In this document: positions 43,522 to 51,948 of the stretch, one piece after another | Layout of the letters: each line of letters opens with the position of its first letter | Position numbering within the stretch: the stretch's first letter is position 1 | From: Azophilus sp965215035 | GTDB taxonomy: Bacteria; Pseudomonadota; Gammaproteobacteria; Pseudomonadales; Azotimanducaceae | DNA: 64,000 bases | NCBI GenBank assembly: GCA_965215035.1 | Contig: OZ244040.1 | Coordinates: 2,604,001-2,668,000, forward strand | Direction: 5' to 3' | Notes under the pieces: generated by a model | What the model saw: only the letters and a program-made list of their open reading frames with translations | Database searches by the model: none | Told to the model about the DNA's origin: nothing | Position numbers and translations under genes: made by a program

Positions 43522-45258
43522 ATGGTTGCGACCCCGACGGAGAGTGGGTTACCACGACACGACGAGAAATTCGAGGGGCTGGCCGATGCGTTGAACTACG
43601 CAGCGGGCGGTCGTAGCGGATATAACTTTTATGACGGCAGCGGCCGCCTTGAGTCGGTGCTGCCGTACAGTGAATTGCACACCAGTGCGCTGCGTCTCGC
43701 CCGTCGGCTGACGCACCTTGGCTTGCCGCGCTATGCCCGGGTGGCCATCATTGCTGATACGGCACCCTTTTTTCACCGTTTCTTTTTCGCCGCACAGTAT
43801 GCGGGCCTCATTCCCGTGCCCTTGCCGGCAGCCATTCAGATGGGTGGCGGCGAGGCGTATGTCGCGCAGATCCGCAAGATGATGGAAAGCTGCGGCGCCG
43901 ATGTGGCGGTGGCGCCCGATGGTTACCTCGACCTGCTGAACCGGGCCGCCAAACCGCTGTCGCTGGTGCTGGCCGGTAGCCCGGCGGATTTCGACGCCCT
44001 GCCGGAAGCCCGGCGACTGCCCCCGCCTCTTGCCGGTGACGAGCCCGCCTACCTGCAATACACATCGGGCAGCACACGCTTTCCCCGTGGCGTGGAGATG
44101 TCGCAAAGCGCGGTATTGAGCAATCTTCGCGAGATTGCCGACATCGGTGCCCAGTTCCGGGCGGATGATCGGCTGGTGTCCTGGCTGCCGTTCTACCACG
44201 ACATGGGCCTAGTGGGTTTTGTTCTGGTTCCCCTAATACGCGCCCTGTCGGTTGACTATCTCAGCCCGCGAACCTTTGCCATGCGGCCGCGTCTGTGGTT
44301 GAAGCTGATCTCGGACAACAGCGGTACGGTTTCCTCCTGCCCACCGTCCGGGTACGGTCTGGTTGCAACCCGGCTGCGCGTTGCGGATCAGGAAAGATAC
44401 GACTTGTCGAGCTGGCGGGTAGCGGGTGTGGGCGCAGAGCGCATCGATCCGAGATTGCTGGAACGCTTCAGCCAACTGCTCGCCCCGGCCGGGTTCGACC
44501 CCAAGGCCTTCGTCGCCTGTTACGGCATGGCCGAGTGTGGTCTGGCGATCAGCTTCGCGCCACTCGACCAGGGCATTGACATCGACGAGGTGGACAAGGA
44601 CCTGGTGATCGCGTCGGGCGAGGCAAGGCCCTGCGGGACGGATGAGGCGGCCTTGAAGCTGGTTGACTGTGGCACCGTACTGCCGAGCTACGACTTCCGC
44701 ATCTGCGACGAACAGGGCCAGGAAGTGGCGGAGCGGCAATGTGGTCGCATCCAGGTACGCGGGCCCAGCGTCATGCGCGGTTATTTCAACGATCCCCAGG
44801 CCACCGCCGAGGTGCTCGACAAGGACGGCTGGCTCGATACCGGGGATATCGGCTACCGGCGTGGCCGTAGCCTGGTGGTCACGGCGCGCAGCAAGGACGT
44901 CATTATCGTCGATGGCCGCAACATCTGGCCCCAGGATCTTGAGCAATTGGCGGAAAGCTGCCCCGGTGTCCGCACCGGAACCACCACCGCCTTCGAGGTA
45001 ACCCAACCCGGCGGTGGTCCCATGGTCGTGGTGGTTGTCGAGAGCAAGCACGAGCGGCCCGAGCTGTCACGCGATATTCGCTCGCTGGTGCGGCAGCATT
45101 TCGGTGTTCCATGCCATGTGGATATCGTCCCGCCCAGAACCCTACCCCGTACCTCGTCGGGCAAACTTTCGAGAACCACGGCGCGGGCCGGCTTTGTAGA
45201 GCGAACGGCTTGGCAGGTGGGCGGCTGGCCCAGTTCGAAACGGCAAGCGGGAGTTTGA
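43522..45258 (+). CDS. Fatty acyl-AMP ligase / acyl-ACP synthetase of the sphingolipid cluster
   Basis: 578 residues from the ATG at 43522 (a TTG 9 bp upstream is possible). ANL superfamily: ATP motif LQYTSGSTRFPRGV, VSWLPFYHDMGLVGF (FAAL-like), acyl/adenylate motif CYGMAECGLAIS, and the hinge/C-terminal VTARSKDVIIVDGRNIWPQDLE. The catalytic lysine SGKLSR lies near the C-terminus. FAAL-type enzymes activate fatty acids as acyl-AMP and load them on ACP. Coupled by TTGA to the reductase and followed by ACP and SPT-like genes, so it probably supplies acyl-ACP for serine condensation. Confidence 0.9.
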   Translation: MVATPTESGLPRHDEKFEGLADALNYAAGGRSGYNFYDGSGRLESVLPYSELHTSALRLARRLTHLGLPRYARVAIIADTAPFFHRFFFAAQYAGLIPVPLPAAIQMGGGEAYVAQIRKMMESCGADVAVAPDGYLDLLNRAAKPLSLVLAGSPADFDALPEARRLPPPLAGDEPAYLQYTSGSTRFPRGVEMSQSAVLSNLREIADIGAQFRADDRLVSWLPFYHDMGLVGFVLVPLIRALSVDYLSPRTFAMRPRLWLKLISDNSGTVSSCPPSGYGLVATRLRVADQERYDLSSWRVAGVGAERIDPRLLERFSQLLAPAGFDPKAFVACYGMAECGLAISFAPLDQGIDIDEVDKDLVIASGEARPCGTDEAALKLVDCGTVLPSYDFRICDEQGQEVAERQCGRIQVRGPSVMRGYFNDPQATAEVLDKDGWLDTGDIGYRRGRSLVVTARSKDVIIVDGRNIWPQDLEQLAESCPGVRTGTTTAFEVTQPGGGPMVVVVVESKHERPELSRDIRSLVRQHFGVPCHVDIVPPRTLPRTSSGKLSRTTARAGFVERTAWQVGGWPSSKRQAGV

Positions 45259-46190
45259 CTGCCGGGGCGGTGCGCAACTGCCTTCCGGGAACCATCGCCG
45301 TCACTGGCCTAACCGGTTTCATCGGTAGGCGTCTAGCCGGGAAACTAGCGCGGCTGCGCGCCGATGTGCGGGCCCTTGTCCGGTCGGCTGGGGTGCTCGA
45401 CGCGGGTATTCAGCCGTATCGGGTAGCCTTGGATGACGTGGACGGTCTCGCCAACGCGCTCGCCGGCGTTGCGGCGGTGGTGCACCTCGCCGGTGCCGTG
45501 CGCGGCCGCGGCTACCATGACTTCCGGGGTGCTAATGTCGATGCGGTCGCCAACCTTTGCCTAGCGATTGATCGGCAGTCGCCCCGGCCGCCGTTGCTGC
45601 TCATTTCCAGCGCCGCCGCGCAACGGCCGCAACTATCGGACTACGCGGCGAGCAAGCGTGCCGGGGAAGAGATACTTGGTGCTTGGCCGCATCTCGACCA
45701 TACGGTATTGCGGCCTCCCGCCGTGTATGGCCCCGGAGAGCGGGAGATGCGTCCATTGCTGAACTGGATGCGCAGGGGGCTAACCGTCATCCCCGGAAAT
45801 CCCCGCCAGCGGCTGGGGTTTCTGCATGTCGATGATCTTGCGGACGCAATTATCGCCTGGCTGCGCGACCCATCCCGTTGTCGGCACGGCCTGTTCGAGG
45901 TCGACGACGGCGCTCCGGATGGCTACGATTGGCCCGCTATCGCCCGTGCGGTGGGCAGGCCGCGCAATAGAACCGTCGTGGTGCCGGTCCCCTGGCTTGA
46001 TGCCGTTGCGCGGGCGAACCTGTGGCTGTCTAGGCTGTTGCGCTACGCGCCGATGCTGACGCCGGGCAAGGTGCGGGAGTTGGCCCAGGAGTCCTGGCGC
46101 GGCGGCGACGGGTCGTTCGGTGTGCTAACGGGATGGCGGCCCCGCTACGACCTGGCAAGCGGGTTGGAGCAAATGTTTGACGGTGGGTGA
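45255..46190 (+). CDS. NAD-dependent epimerase/dehydratase family reductase (CerR-like)
   Basis: 311 residues from a TTG at 45255; a GTG five codons later is an alternative. Extended SDR: cofactor motif VTGLTGFIGRRL, LISSAAAQ (catalytic Ser region), and active-site YAASK. In bacterial sphingolipid clusters an SDR of this type (CerR) reduces the 3-oxo group to give ceramide. Its placement between the acyl ligase and ACP/SPT genes is the same gene neighbourhood described for Caulobacter-type clusters. The role is by family and context. Confidence 0.85.
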   Translation: MTAGAVRNCLPGTIAVTGLTGFIGRRLAGKLARLRADVRALVRSAGVLDAGIQPYRVALDDVDGLANALAGVAAVVHLAGAVRGRGYHDFRGANVDAVANLCLAIDRQSPRPPLLLISSAAAQRPQLSDYAASKRAGEEILGAWPHLDHTVLRPPAVYGPGEREMRPLLNWMRRGLTVIPGNPRQRLGFLHVDDLADAIIAWLRDPSRCRHGLFEVDDGAPDGYDWPAIARAVGRPRNRTVVVPVPWLDAVARANLWLSRLLRYAPMLTPGKVRELAQESWRGGDGSFGVLTGWRPRYDLASGLEQMFDGG

Positions 46191-46191
46191 T

Positions 46192-46425
46192 ATGAGGTCG
46201 ATCGAGCGGAAGTTGTGCGAGTTGCTTGGGCAAACGGTAACACTGTCCGGCGAGGTCGCCCCGGATACCGACCTGCTGGGCGAACTGGCGCTCGCATCCG
46301 CCCAGGTGATGGAGTTCATCATGGAGGTGGAGGACCATTTTGACATCGTCATCGAGCAGGAGCGTCTGGCGGAGGTGCGTACCATCGGCCACCTAGCGGA
46401 AGCCGTGCGCGAGGCCCTGGGATGA
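46192..46425 (+). CDS. Acyl carrier protein (sphingolipid-specific)
   Basis: 77 residues from the ATG at 46192; an upstream TTG at 46177 would overlap the reductase gene. ACP fold with the pantetheine-accepting serine in GELALASAQVMEFIMEVED, where the usual DSL is ASA; the serine is kept. The helix-II sequence EVEDHFDIVIE is typical. Single-gene ACPs next to SPT genes carry the acyl chain for sphinganine synthesis. Four-base overlap (ATGA) links it to the SPT gene. Confidence 0.87.
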   Translation: MRSIERKLCELLGQTVTLSGEVAPDTDLLGELALASAQVMEFIMEVEDHFDIVIEQERLAEVRTIGHLAEAVREALG

Positions 46426-47609
46426 GCCTGCTGGATAAGTTCCGGGATATCTCGGAGTTGCGCCGGGGGTTGGGGGAGACCGACCCCACCAAGGTGGTTA
46501 TCGAAGCGTTGCATTCGCCCACCGAGGGCACCATTGCCGGCCGCTCCACGATTCTGGCCGGTACCAACAACTACCTTGGGCTTACCTTGGACCCGGACGG
46601 CATTGCTGCGGGGCAGGAGGCGCTGGCTAGGGCGGGCACCGGCACCACGGGCTCCAGAATGGCGAACGGCACCTATGCCGGGCATCTGGCGCTGGAGGCG
46701 GAACTGGCCGATTTCTATGGCTATCCCAACGCCGTGGTTTTCTCAACCGGTTATGCGGCCAATCTGGGCGCGCTGGCGGCACTACTCGGCCCGGACGACG
46801 CCGTGCTGCTGGATTCGGATGCGCACGCTAGCCTATTCGACGGTTGCCGGATGTGCCCAGCCAAGGTGTTCACCTTTCGGCACAATGACCCCGAGAGCCT
46901 GGCGAAGCGGCTGGCTAGGCTGGGCGATCGGGCTCGGCGCAGCCTGGTCGTTATCGAGGGGCTGTACAGCGTGCTCGGCGACAGGGCACCGATTCGTGAA
47001 ATCGCCGAGATCAAGGCGCGCCACGGTGCCTGCCTGTTCGTTGACGAGGCCCATTCCCTGGGTGTTCTGGGTGAACGGGGGCGCGGCCTCGCGGAAGAGG
47101 CGGGGGTGCTGGATGAGGTTGACTTCATCGTCGGCACCTTCAGCAAAAGCCTTGGCACGACCGGCGGATTCTGTGTCAGTCGGCACGAGGAACTGACGCT
47201 GTTCCCCTATGCAAGCCGCCCCTATATGTTCACGGCGTCGCCGTCTCCCGCCGTGGTGGAATGTACGCGCTCGGCCCTGCGTGCCCTGCGCACAAGGCCC
47301 GAGCTGAAGACCAGACTGTGGCGCAACGCCACCAGGTTGTACCAGGGCCTAACCCAAATCGGCATCGAGGTGGGCACCGCGCCGTCCCCGGTGCTTGCAA
47401 TCCGCCTCGGCGACCGCGCCGAGGCGTTGGCGGCCTGGCGGGAATTGCTGCACGCGGGGGTCTACGTCAATCTGATGTTGCCGCCCGCCGCGCCGGGCGG
47501 CGGCAGCCTGCTGCGCATGAGCGTGAGCGCCGCCCATACGCGTGCCCAAATCGACCGAATTGTCGATGCCGCCCGGCAGGTGCTGGTGCGCTCGTCCGCC
47601 CTTATTTGA
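46422..47609 (+). CDS. Serine palmitoyltransferase-type alpha-oxoamine synthase
   Basis: 395 residues. PLP-dependent alpha-oxoamine synthase: LAGTNNYLGLTLDP near the start, FVDEAHSLGVLG, and the PLP-lysine Lys242 in GTFSKSLGTTGGF. Related enzymes are AONS (BioF), KBL and SPT; the ACP overlap and cluster context favour SPT, which condenses L-serine with an acyl thioester to 3-oxosphinganine. No bio genes are nearby, which argues against BioF. Length suits a soluble bacterial SPT homodimer. Confidence 0.88.
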   Translation: MSLLDKFRDISELRRGLGETDPTKVVIEALHSPTEGTIAGRSTILAGTNNYLGLTLDPDGIAAGQEALARAGTGTTGSRMANGTYAGHLALEAELADFYGYPNAVVFSTGYAANLGALAALLGPDDAVLLDSDAHASLFDGCRMCPAKVFTFRHNDPESLAKRLARLGDRARRSLVVIEGLYSVLGDRAPIREIAEIKARHGACLFVDEAHSLGVLGERGRGLAEEAGVLDEVDFIVGTFSKSLGTTGGFCVSRHEELTLFPYASRPYMFTASPSPAVVECTRSALRALRTRPELKTRLWRNATRLYQGLTQIGIEVGTAPSPVLAIRLGDRAEALAAWRELLHAGVYVNLMLPPAAPGGGSLLRMSVSAAHTRAQIDRIVDAARQVLVRSSALI

Positions 47610-48438
47610 ACGCCCCCCGCCGGTACAGGCGCCAGACCAATGGCCAGGCGAACAGCAGTGGGTAGCGCCGCTGCCGCTCGGTTGCCACCAGGCGCACGCC
47701 GGAATGCCGCTCGACCTTCCAAAGCATGTAGCCAATTGGATCCTCGAAGGTGAGTACCGACTTCAAGAGGCGGGCGGTGGATAGCGTTTTGCCGATCGCC
47801 TGTCGGCACCACCATGAGACCGGTCGGTTCGCGCCCGGCGGCCGCCCCGCGAACAGCGCATCGTAGTAGGCGGCATTGGCCGCGTAGATATCGCGATACT
47901 TGGTGGCCCGCTCCGAGCGAAGCTCCGCGGCATAGGTGCGTCTGAAGAGGGCGGTCCAGTACGCCGCCGGCGTGTCCAGCGCAGCGGGCGAGCCCATGGC
48001 GGCCAGCAGGCGTCGAGCGGAGGTGCCGGCAATGTATTGGAGCCGTGCGCGGGTGTCCTCGTCCCGGCAATACAACAGGCGGCAGGGCTGTGCGAATCTT
48101 GCCCAGAAATAGGGGTGTATGTCCCGGGTTACCGCGTTCAGCAACTGGCGGGTGCAGAGGGTGCTGACCTTGGCCCGCACCTCCCCGTCGGCCACAACAT
48201 AGACGTTCGGCGGCAGTATGCCGCCCAACCAGCGCTCGAGACGAGGCGCGGCCGGGTATCGTGCCAGCAACACGTATAGGTCCGGCATGGCGGCGGAGTC
48301 GCCGCGCAGATACGAGCCGTACAGCATGATGGCGTCGATGCCCTCGCCATATCGCGCCTCGACCATGGCAAGCACGCCGGCCAGGGCCGGACCGGCGGGG
48401 GCCTCGTCGAGTATGGGCGCGGGGGAGTAATCAGCCAT
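47602..48438 (-). CDS. Nucleotidyltransferase-superfamily (pol-beta-like) protein of the sphingolipid island
   Basis: 278 residues. Near residues 38-60 the text reads LYGSYLRGDSAAMPDLYVLL, an imperfect pol-beta GSxxRG...D motif with the second acidic pair partly degenerate (PDLYVLL). The C-terminal half contains a Trp/Arg-rich region with no family I recognise. Convergent with the SPT gene by a few bases, and its start overlaps the stop of the CDP-alcohol transferase by 8 bp, so the two act in one unit. Function in head-group transfer is inferred from context. Confidence 0.65.
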   Translation of the reverse strand: MADYSPAPILDEAPAGPALAGVLAMVEARYGEGIDAIMLYGSYLRGDSAAMPDLYVLLARYPAAPRLERWLGGILPPNVYVVADGEVRAKVSTLCTRQLLNAVTRDIHPYFWARFAQPCRLLYCRDEDTRARLQYIAGTSARRLLAAMGSPAALDTPAAYWTALFRRTYAAELRSERATKYRDIYAANAAYYDALFAGRPPGANRPVSWWCRQAIGKTLSTARLLKSVLTFEDPIGYMLWKVERHSGVRLVATERQRRYPLLFAWPLVWRLYRRGAFK

Positions 48439-49660
48439 AGGCGCGGCGGGTGGCGGAGAACATGCGGTAGCTCCGGGGGTGGTTGCGGGGGGCGTCGGCG
48501 TCGATCAGCCACGAGGTCAAGGGGCCCCTGGTGGTGCGAACGTAGACGGCGAGCGCTAGGCGCCCCAGCAGGATGATGCTCGATAGCAGAGTCCAGCAAG
48601 CGACCAGCTCGAAGCCCAGCCCCGGCTCGCCTAGGAGCCAACCCGCCGTTAGCAAAACCAGGCAGGGGTTGCGGCGTGCGGCGAACAGCCTGAACCAGGC
48701 ATCGAATGGACGCCAGGCAAAGAGGCTGATGGTGCCAAGACCGTGGAAGGCCCCCTCGATCAGCCGCCCGCCGACATAGCCGGTCACCAGGATGACGACG
48801 AGCGGTTCGAAGTCGATGCCGAGCCGCGGCTCGAAGTCGGCGAGCGACAGCCCCCACAGCCAGTACCAGAACGGCGGGTGCACGATATCCATACCGTGAT
48901 CCAGCCAGTGTCCGAACCGGCTCGACCGCACCGTAACCCGTGCGAGCTTGCCGTCCACAGTGTCGAGGAAGGTCATGATCCAACCGAGCGACAGCCCCCA
49001 GGCGTAGTGGCCCGTGTAGAACAGCCAGCAGGCGGCGAGCATCAGCGCGAACCCCGTGATCGTCACCCTGTTCGGGCTAACGCCCTGCCGGGCACACCAG
49101 CGCACCAGCGCCTTAGCGGGCACCGGCCACCACCACTTGGTGATGAAGTCTGTGATGCCCTTGTATGACATCCCGTATAGGCGGTCTTCCAGGGCATTTG
49201 CGGACCCCGGTTCGATGCGCTGGAGCAACGGCGGCTCCGCTTTGCGCAAATCGGCGTCGAAGCTATCGAGGGCACCCGTGTCGATGATTGGTATCGAATC
49301 TGCCGACTGCCGTTCCCCTCCGGTTTCCGCCCCGGTGCCCGGAGCGGCGCCGGCCGGTTGCGCCAGGTTGCCGCTGACGATCTCCAGGGCGGCTGCCGCG
49401 CGGGAACCGGGCACATGCGCCGCGGCCGGCTCGGCCCCGTCCATCAGTATCCCCTGTCGGCCAAGTAGGCCATTCAGCGTGGGCAGGTCGTAGGCGTAGT
49501 CGGCGCGCAGGATAAGAACCTGGGATTGGCTGGGAATGGATTCCAGCCCCGGGGCCAGGGTGATGGCCCCGATCTGGCCGATCTGGCGGGCGATTCGTTC
49601 ACGGCCCGTCAAACCCCAGAGTCGTGTCTCCGACGAGCCGGCGATTAGCGCAATTGTCAT
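48431..49660 (-). CDS. CDP-alcohol phosphatidyltransferase with a degenerate N-terminal nucleotidyltransferase half
   Basis: 409 residues from the ATG at 49660. The C-terminal ~240 residues have six hydrophobic helices and the full CDP-AP motif D-x2-DG-x2-AR-x8-G-x3-D-x3-D, seen as DTVDGKLAR then GHWLDHGMD. The N-terminal ~180 residues resemble an NTP-transferase domain (ALIAGSSETRL) that has lost the glycine-rich signature, as in bifunctional inositol-1-P cytidylyltransferase/CDP-AP proteins. It likely joins a CDP-activated alcohol to a lipid acceptor or the reverse, giving the sphingolipid its phospho-head group (inference). Confidence 0.85.
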   Translation of the reverse strand: MTIALIAGSSETRLWGLTGRERIARQIGQIGAITLAPGLESIPSQSQVLILRADYAYDLPTLNGLLGRQGILMDGAEPAAAHVPGSRAAAALEIVSGNLAQPAGAAPGTGAETGGERQSADSIPIIDTGALDSFDADLRKAEPPLLQRIEPGSANALEDRLYGMSYKGITDFITKWWWPVPAKALVRWCARQGVSPNRVTITGFALMLAACWLFYTGHYAWGLSLGWIMTFLDTVDGKLARVTVRSSRFGHWLDHGMDIVHPPFWYWLWGLSLADFEPRLGIDFEPLVVILVTGYVGGRLIEGAFHGLGTISLFAWRPFDAWFRLFAARRNPCLVLLTAGWLLGEPGLGFELVACWTLLSSIILLGRLALAVYVRTTRGPLTSWLIDADAPRNHPRSYRMFSATRRAYG

Positions 49661-49700
49661 TTGCAATTGGCGGCACAAAAAGAAGATTATCTTCCACCCT

Positions 49701-50588
49701 ATGCGCTTGATCCACATTTCAGATCCACATTTGACCAGCCTTCGCGGAATTTCCCCGAAGCACCTGGCCGGTAAGCGGTGTTTGGGCTATGCATCCTGGC
49801 GCTGGCGGCGGCGGCACCGGCATTTGGCGTCCTATCTGGACGAGCTCTGTGCGGCGGCGGCGGCGGAGCAACCGGATGTCGTCCTGGTAACCGGGGATCT
49901 TGTGCACCTAGGGCTGCCCGGCGAGATTGAGGCCGCGGCCACCTGGCTGCGCGCGCTGGGGCCGGTTGAACGCGTATTCCTGGTGCCCGGCAACCACGAC
50001 CTCTATCGGGGGGATTCCTGGGCGGCGGTCGAGGTGCTGTGGGGCGATTACCTGCGCCTTGCCCCGCGGCAATCCGATGAACCGGGCTACTGGGCCGGAT
50101 TCCCTACCCGGCTGTGTCTGGACGGCATTCACATCCACGGTCTCAACACCGGCGTGCCCACTGCGCCGTTGTTGCAAGCGACCGGGAAACTCGGCGGTGG
50201 CCAGTGCGAGCGCCTGGTGGCGCGTCTGGCAGCCGCACCGTCCGAGGCGCTGCACATCGTCGCCCTGCACCATCCGCCTGCGCCGGGGGTCGTGCCGGGG
50301 CGCAAGGCGCTAAGCGACATGGGTCTGTTGGCGCCGGTTCTGGACCAGGCCCACCTTGTTCTCCACGGCCATGGTCATTTCAACAGCGCCTATCGGCACG
50401 GGGCGGTGCGGGTGTTCGCCATAAACTCCGCATCGACGGCCCACGCCGCCTTCCGCTGTTTCGACATCAGCCGCCACGACGACCATTGGCGGGTTGCGAT
50501 GCGCCTTGTATCCCGGGGCCCGCAAGGATTCGCCACCCGGGCGACGGAGACTTTTGCCGTGCCGCGGCAAACCGTCCGTAGTGGGTAG
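49701..50588 (+). CDS. Calcineurin-like metallophosphoesterase
   Basis: 295 residues from the ATG at 49701. Metal motifs in order: DPHL, GDLVH, GNHD, ALHHPP and GHGH, all expected for a di-metal phosphoesterase. No signal peptide, so cytoplasmic. Candidates are a lipid-intermediate or UDP/CDP-derivative phosphatase of the sphingolipid head-group route; the substrate is unknown. It is divergent from the CDP-alcohol transferase, with only 40 bp between starts, and is followed by two copies of a repeat. Confidence 0.85.
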   Translation: MRLIHISDPHLTSLRGISPKHLAGKRCLGYASWRWRRRHRHLASYLDELCAAAAAEQPDVVLVTGDLVHLGLPGEIEAAATWLRALGPVERVFLVPGNHDLYRGDSWAAVEVLWGDYLRLAPRQSDEPGYWAGFPTRLCLDGIHIHGLNTGVPTAPLLQATGKLGGGQCERLVARLAAAPSEALHIVALHHPPAPGVVPGRKALSDMGLLAPVLDQAHLVLHGHGHFNSAYRHGAVRVFAINSASTAHAAFRCFDISRHDDHWRVAMRLVSRGPQGFATRATETFAVPRQTVRSG

Positions 50589-50674
50589 CGTATCAGTTTG
50601 AATTTGTGGACCGAGCGGAGGCACGGCACACAGGGGATTCGGCAGGCTTGGGATGCAAACCGGTACACTACCCA
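50582..50674. repeat. Dispersed palindromic repeat, copy 1 (93 bp)
   Basis: Terminal inverted repeats tgggtagcgtatcagtttg (50582-50600) and caaaccggtacactaccca (50656-50674) match at 16 of 19 positions. Its core gcggaggcacggcacac is shared inverted with the copies at 15279 and 61962. It starts inside the last codons of the metallophosphoesterase gene. Confidence 0.75.
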
Positions 50675-50708
50675 TAGTGCCTACCCTTGCCCCCCGCGAA
50701 AAAAAGAG

Positions 50709-50796
50709 TGGTGTATCAGTTTGCATCTGTGGATCGAGCAAGGGCACGGCACGCAGGTGATTTGGCAGGGCCGGAATGCAAACCGACACACTGCCA
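50709..50796. repeat. Dispersed palindromic repeat, copy 2 (88 bp)
   Basis: Starts tggtgtatcagtttgc and ends gcaaaccgacacactgcca, an imperfect inverted pair; the centre gcacggcacgcagg matches copy 1 with changes. Copies 1 and 2 lie in tandem between the convergent metallophosphoesterase and lptG genes. Confidence 0.7.
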
Positions 50797-50883
50797 AAAA
50801 CAGATCAAGGAGTTGTGCGCGCTTTGGCGCTTAAGTTGCGGAAGTCGGGCCAGCGCCCCAGCCGGAGCGGTGCATGGCAAGCG

Positions 50884-51948
50884 TCAGCGTTTTCGACCTA
50901 GGGCGACCAAGGCCACGGTGAGCGCCAGCAGGTCGGGCGCAAGGCCCGTCAGGGCAGCGGGCAATTGATAGAGGAGGCCCACTTGGGTGGCCGACCGCTC
51001 CAGCAGGTAGAACGCAATGCCAACCATGCCACCTAGTGTGACGCGCGTTCCAAGCGGCATGGCGCGGGTGGAACCCGTCACGAAGGGCACACCGAGCAGG
51101 GCCATGGCGGCGAGCGCAATCGGCAGGCTCAATTGGTGCCACAGGATCAATCTGTAGCGATGGGCATCCAACCCGTTGTCCCTTAGATAGTCGATGTACT
51201 TGGCAAGGTCGGTGGGGGCCAGGGCATTGTCTGCCTGGACGAACACGGCAAGCTGCCCGGCGCCGATGCGGTTGCGCCAGGGCATTCGCTCGGCACGGCT
51301 CTGGCTGACCTGCGCCGCGCCCAGCCGGGTCGTCGTGACGTCGTGTAAGAGCCACTCGTTGGGTTGCAGCACATCGGCGCTTGCCGCCTGTATCAATTGA
51401 ACGATACGGCCGTGCTCGTCGAATTCGTAGATTTCGATGTCCAGTGGAACCATCCCGTAGCGCACGTTGCCGACCCGCACCAGGCTGGATTCGCTGCGGG
51501 TCCAGTGTTCGTCGTCCTGCTGGACGCTGGTGTTCGCCAGGGCGTGGGCGCGCAGGGCCGCGGCCTGGCTTTGGAACTCCGGGACAACGAATTGTTGAAC
51601 CAGGGCCACCGCGCCAATTACGATGCCGAGCAGAATGAAGAGCGGCCGGGTGAGCTGGCGCACACCCACGCCCCCGGCGCGTATGGCGATTATCTCCGAC
51701 TGGCTGGCCAGCGCCCCTAAGCCGACCACGGTGCCGAGCAGGCAGGTCACCGGCAATAGGTCGATGCCGATGCGCGGCAGGGAATAGGCCACGATGCGCA
51801 GCGCATCGAGACTGCTGAACGTTCCCCTGCCCACATCCTCGAGCTGTTCGGCCAACTCGATGAAGCCAAACAACCCGAGCAGCCCCAACAACACCGGGGC
51901 GCCGCCGCGCAGCAGGGAAAAGAACAGGTAGCGGTCGAGGAGCAACAC
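50884..51948 (-). CDS. LptG-like permease of a LptFG-type ABC transporter
   Basis: 354 residues from the GTG at 51948, sharing one base with the LptF stop (TAGTG). Permease (YjgP/YjgQ) architecture: three N-terminal helices (LDRYLFFSLLRGG, LPVTCLLGTVVGLGALASQSEIIAIRAGG), a periplasmic beta-jellyroll (about 140-250), and three C-terminal helices. LptF and LptG form the membrane part of the LPS extractor with LptB2C. In gammaproteobacteria they normally sit next to pepA; here they are inside a sphingolipid island, which suggests a paralogue for another lipid. Confidence 0.88.
   Translation of the reverse strand: MLLLDRYLFFSLLRGGAPVLLGLLGLFGFIELAEQLEDVGRGTFSSLDALRIVAYSLPRIGIDLLPVTCLLGTVVGLGALASQSEIIAIRAGGVGVRQLTRPLFILLGIVIGAVALVQQFVVPEFQSQAAALRAHALANTSVQQDDEHWTRSESSLVRVGNVRYGMVPLDIEIYEFDEHGRIVQLIQAASADVLQPNEWLLHDVTTTRLGAAQVSQSRAERMPWRNRIGAGQLAVFVQADNALAPTDLAKYIDYLRDNGLDAHRYRLILWHQLSLPIALAAMALLGVPFVTGSTRAMPLGTRVTLGGMVGIAFYLLERSATQVGLLYQLPAALTGLAPDLLALTVALVALGRKR

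Noticed and set aside
46422..47609. 8-amino-7-oxononanoate synthase (bioF) for biotin
   Set aside because: No other bio genes are near, and the overlap with an ACP gene plus CerR/bCerS context fits serine palmitoyltransferase better.
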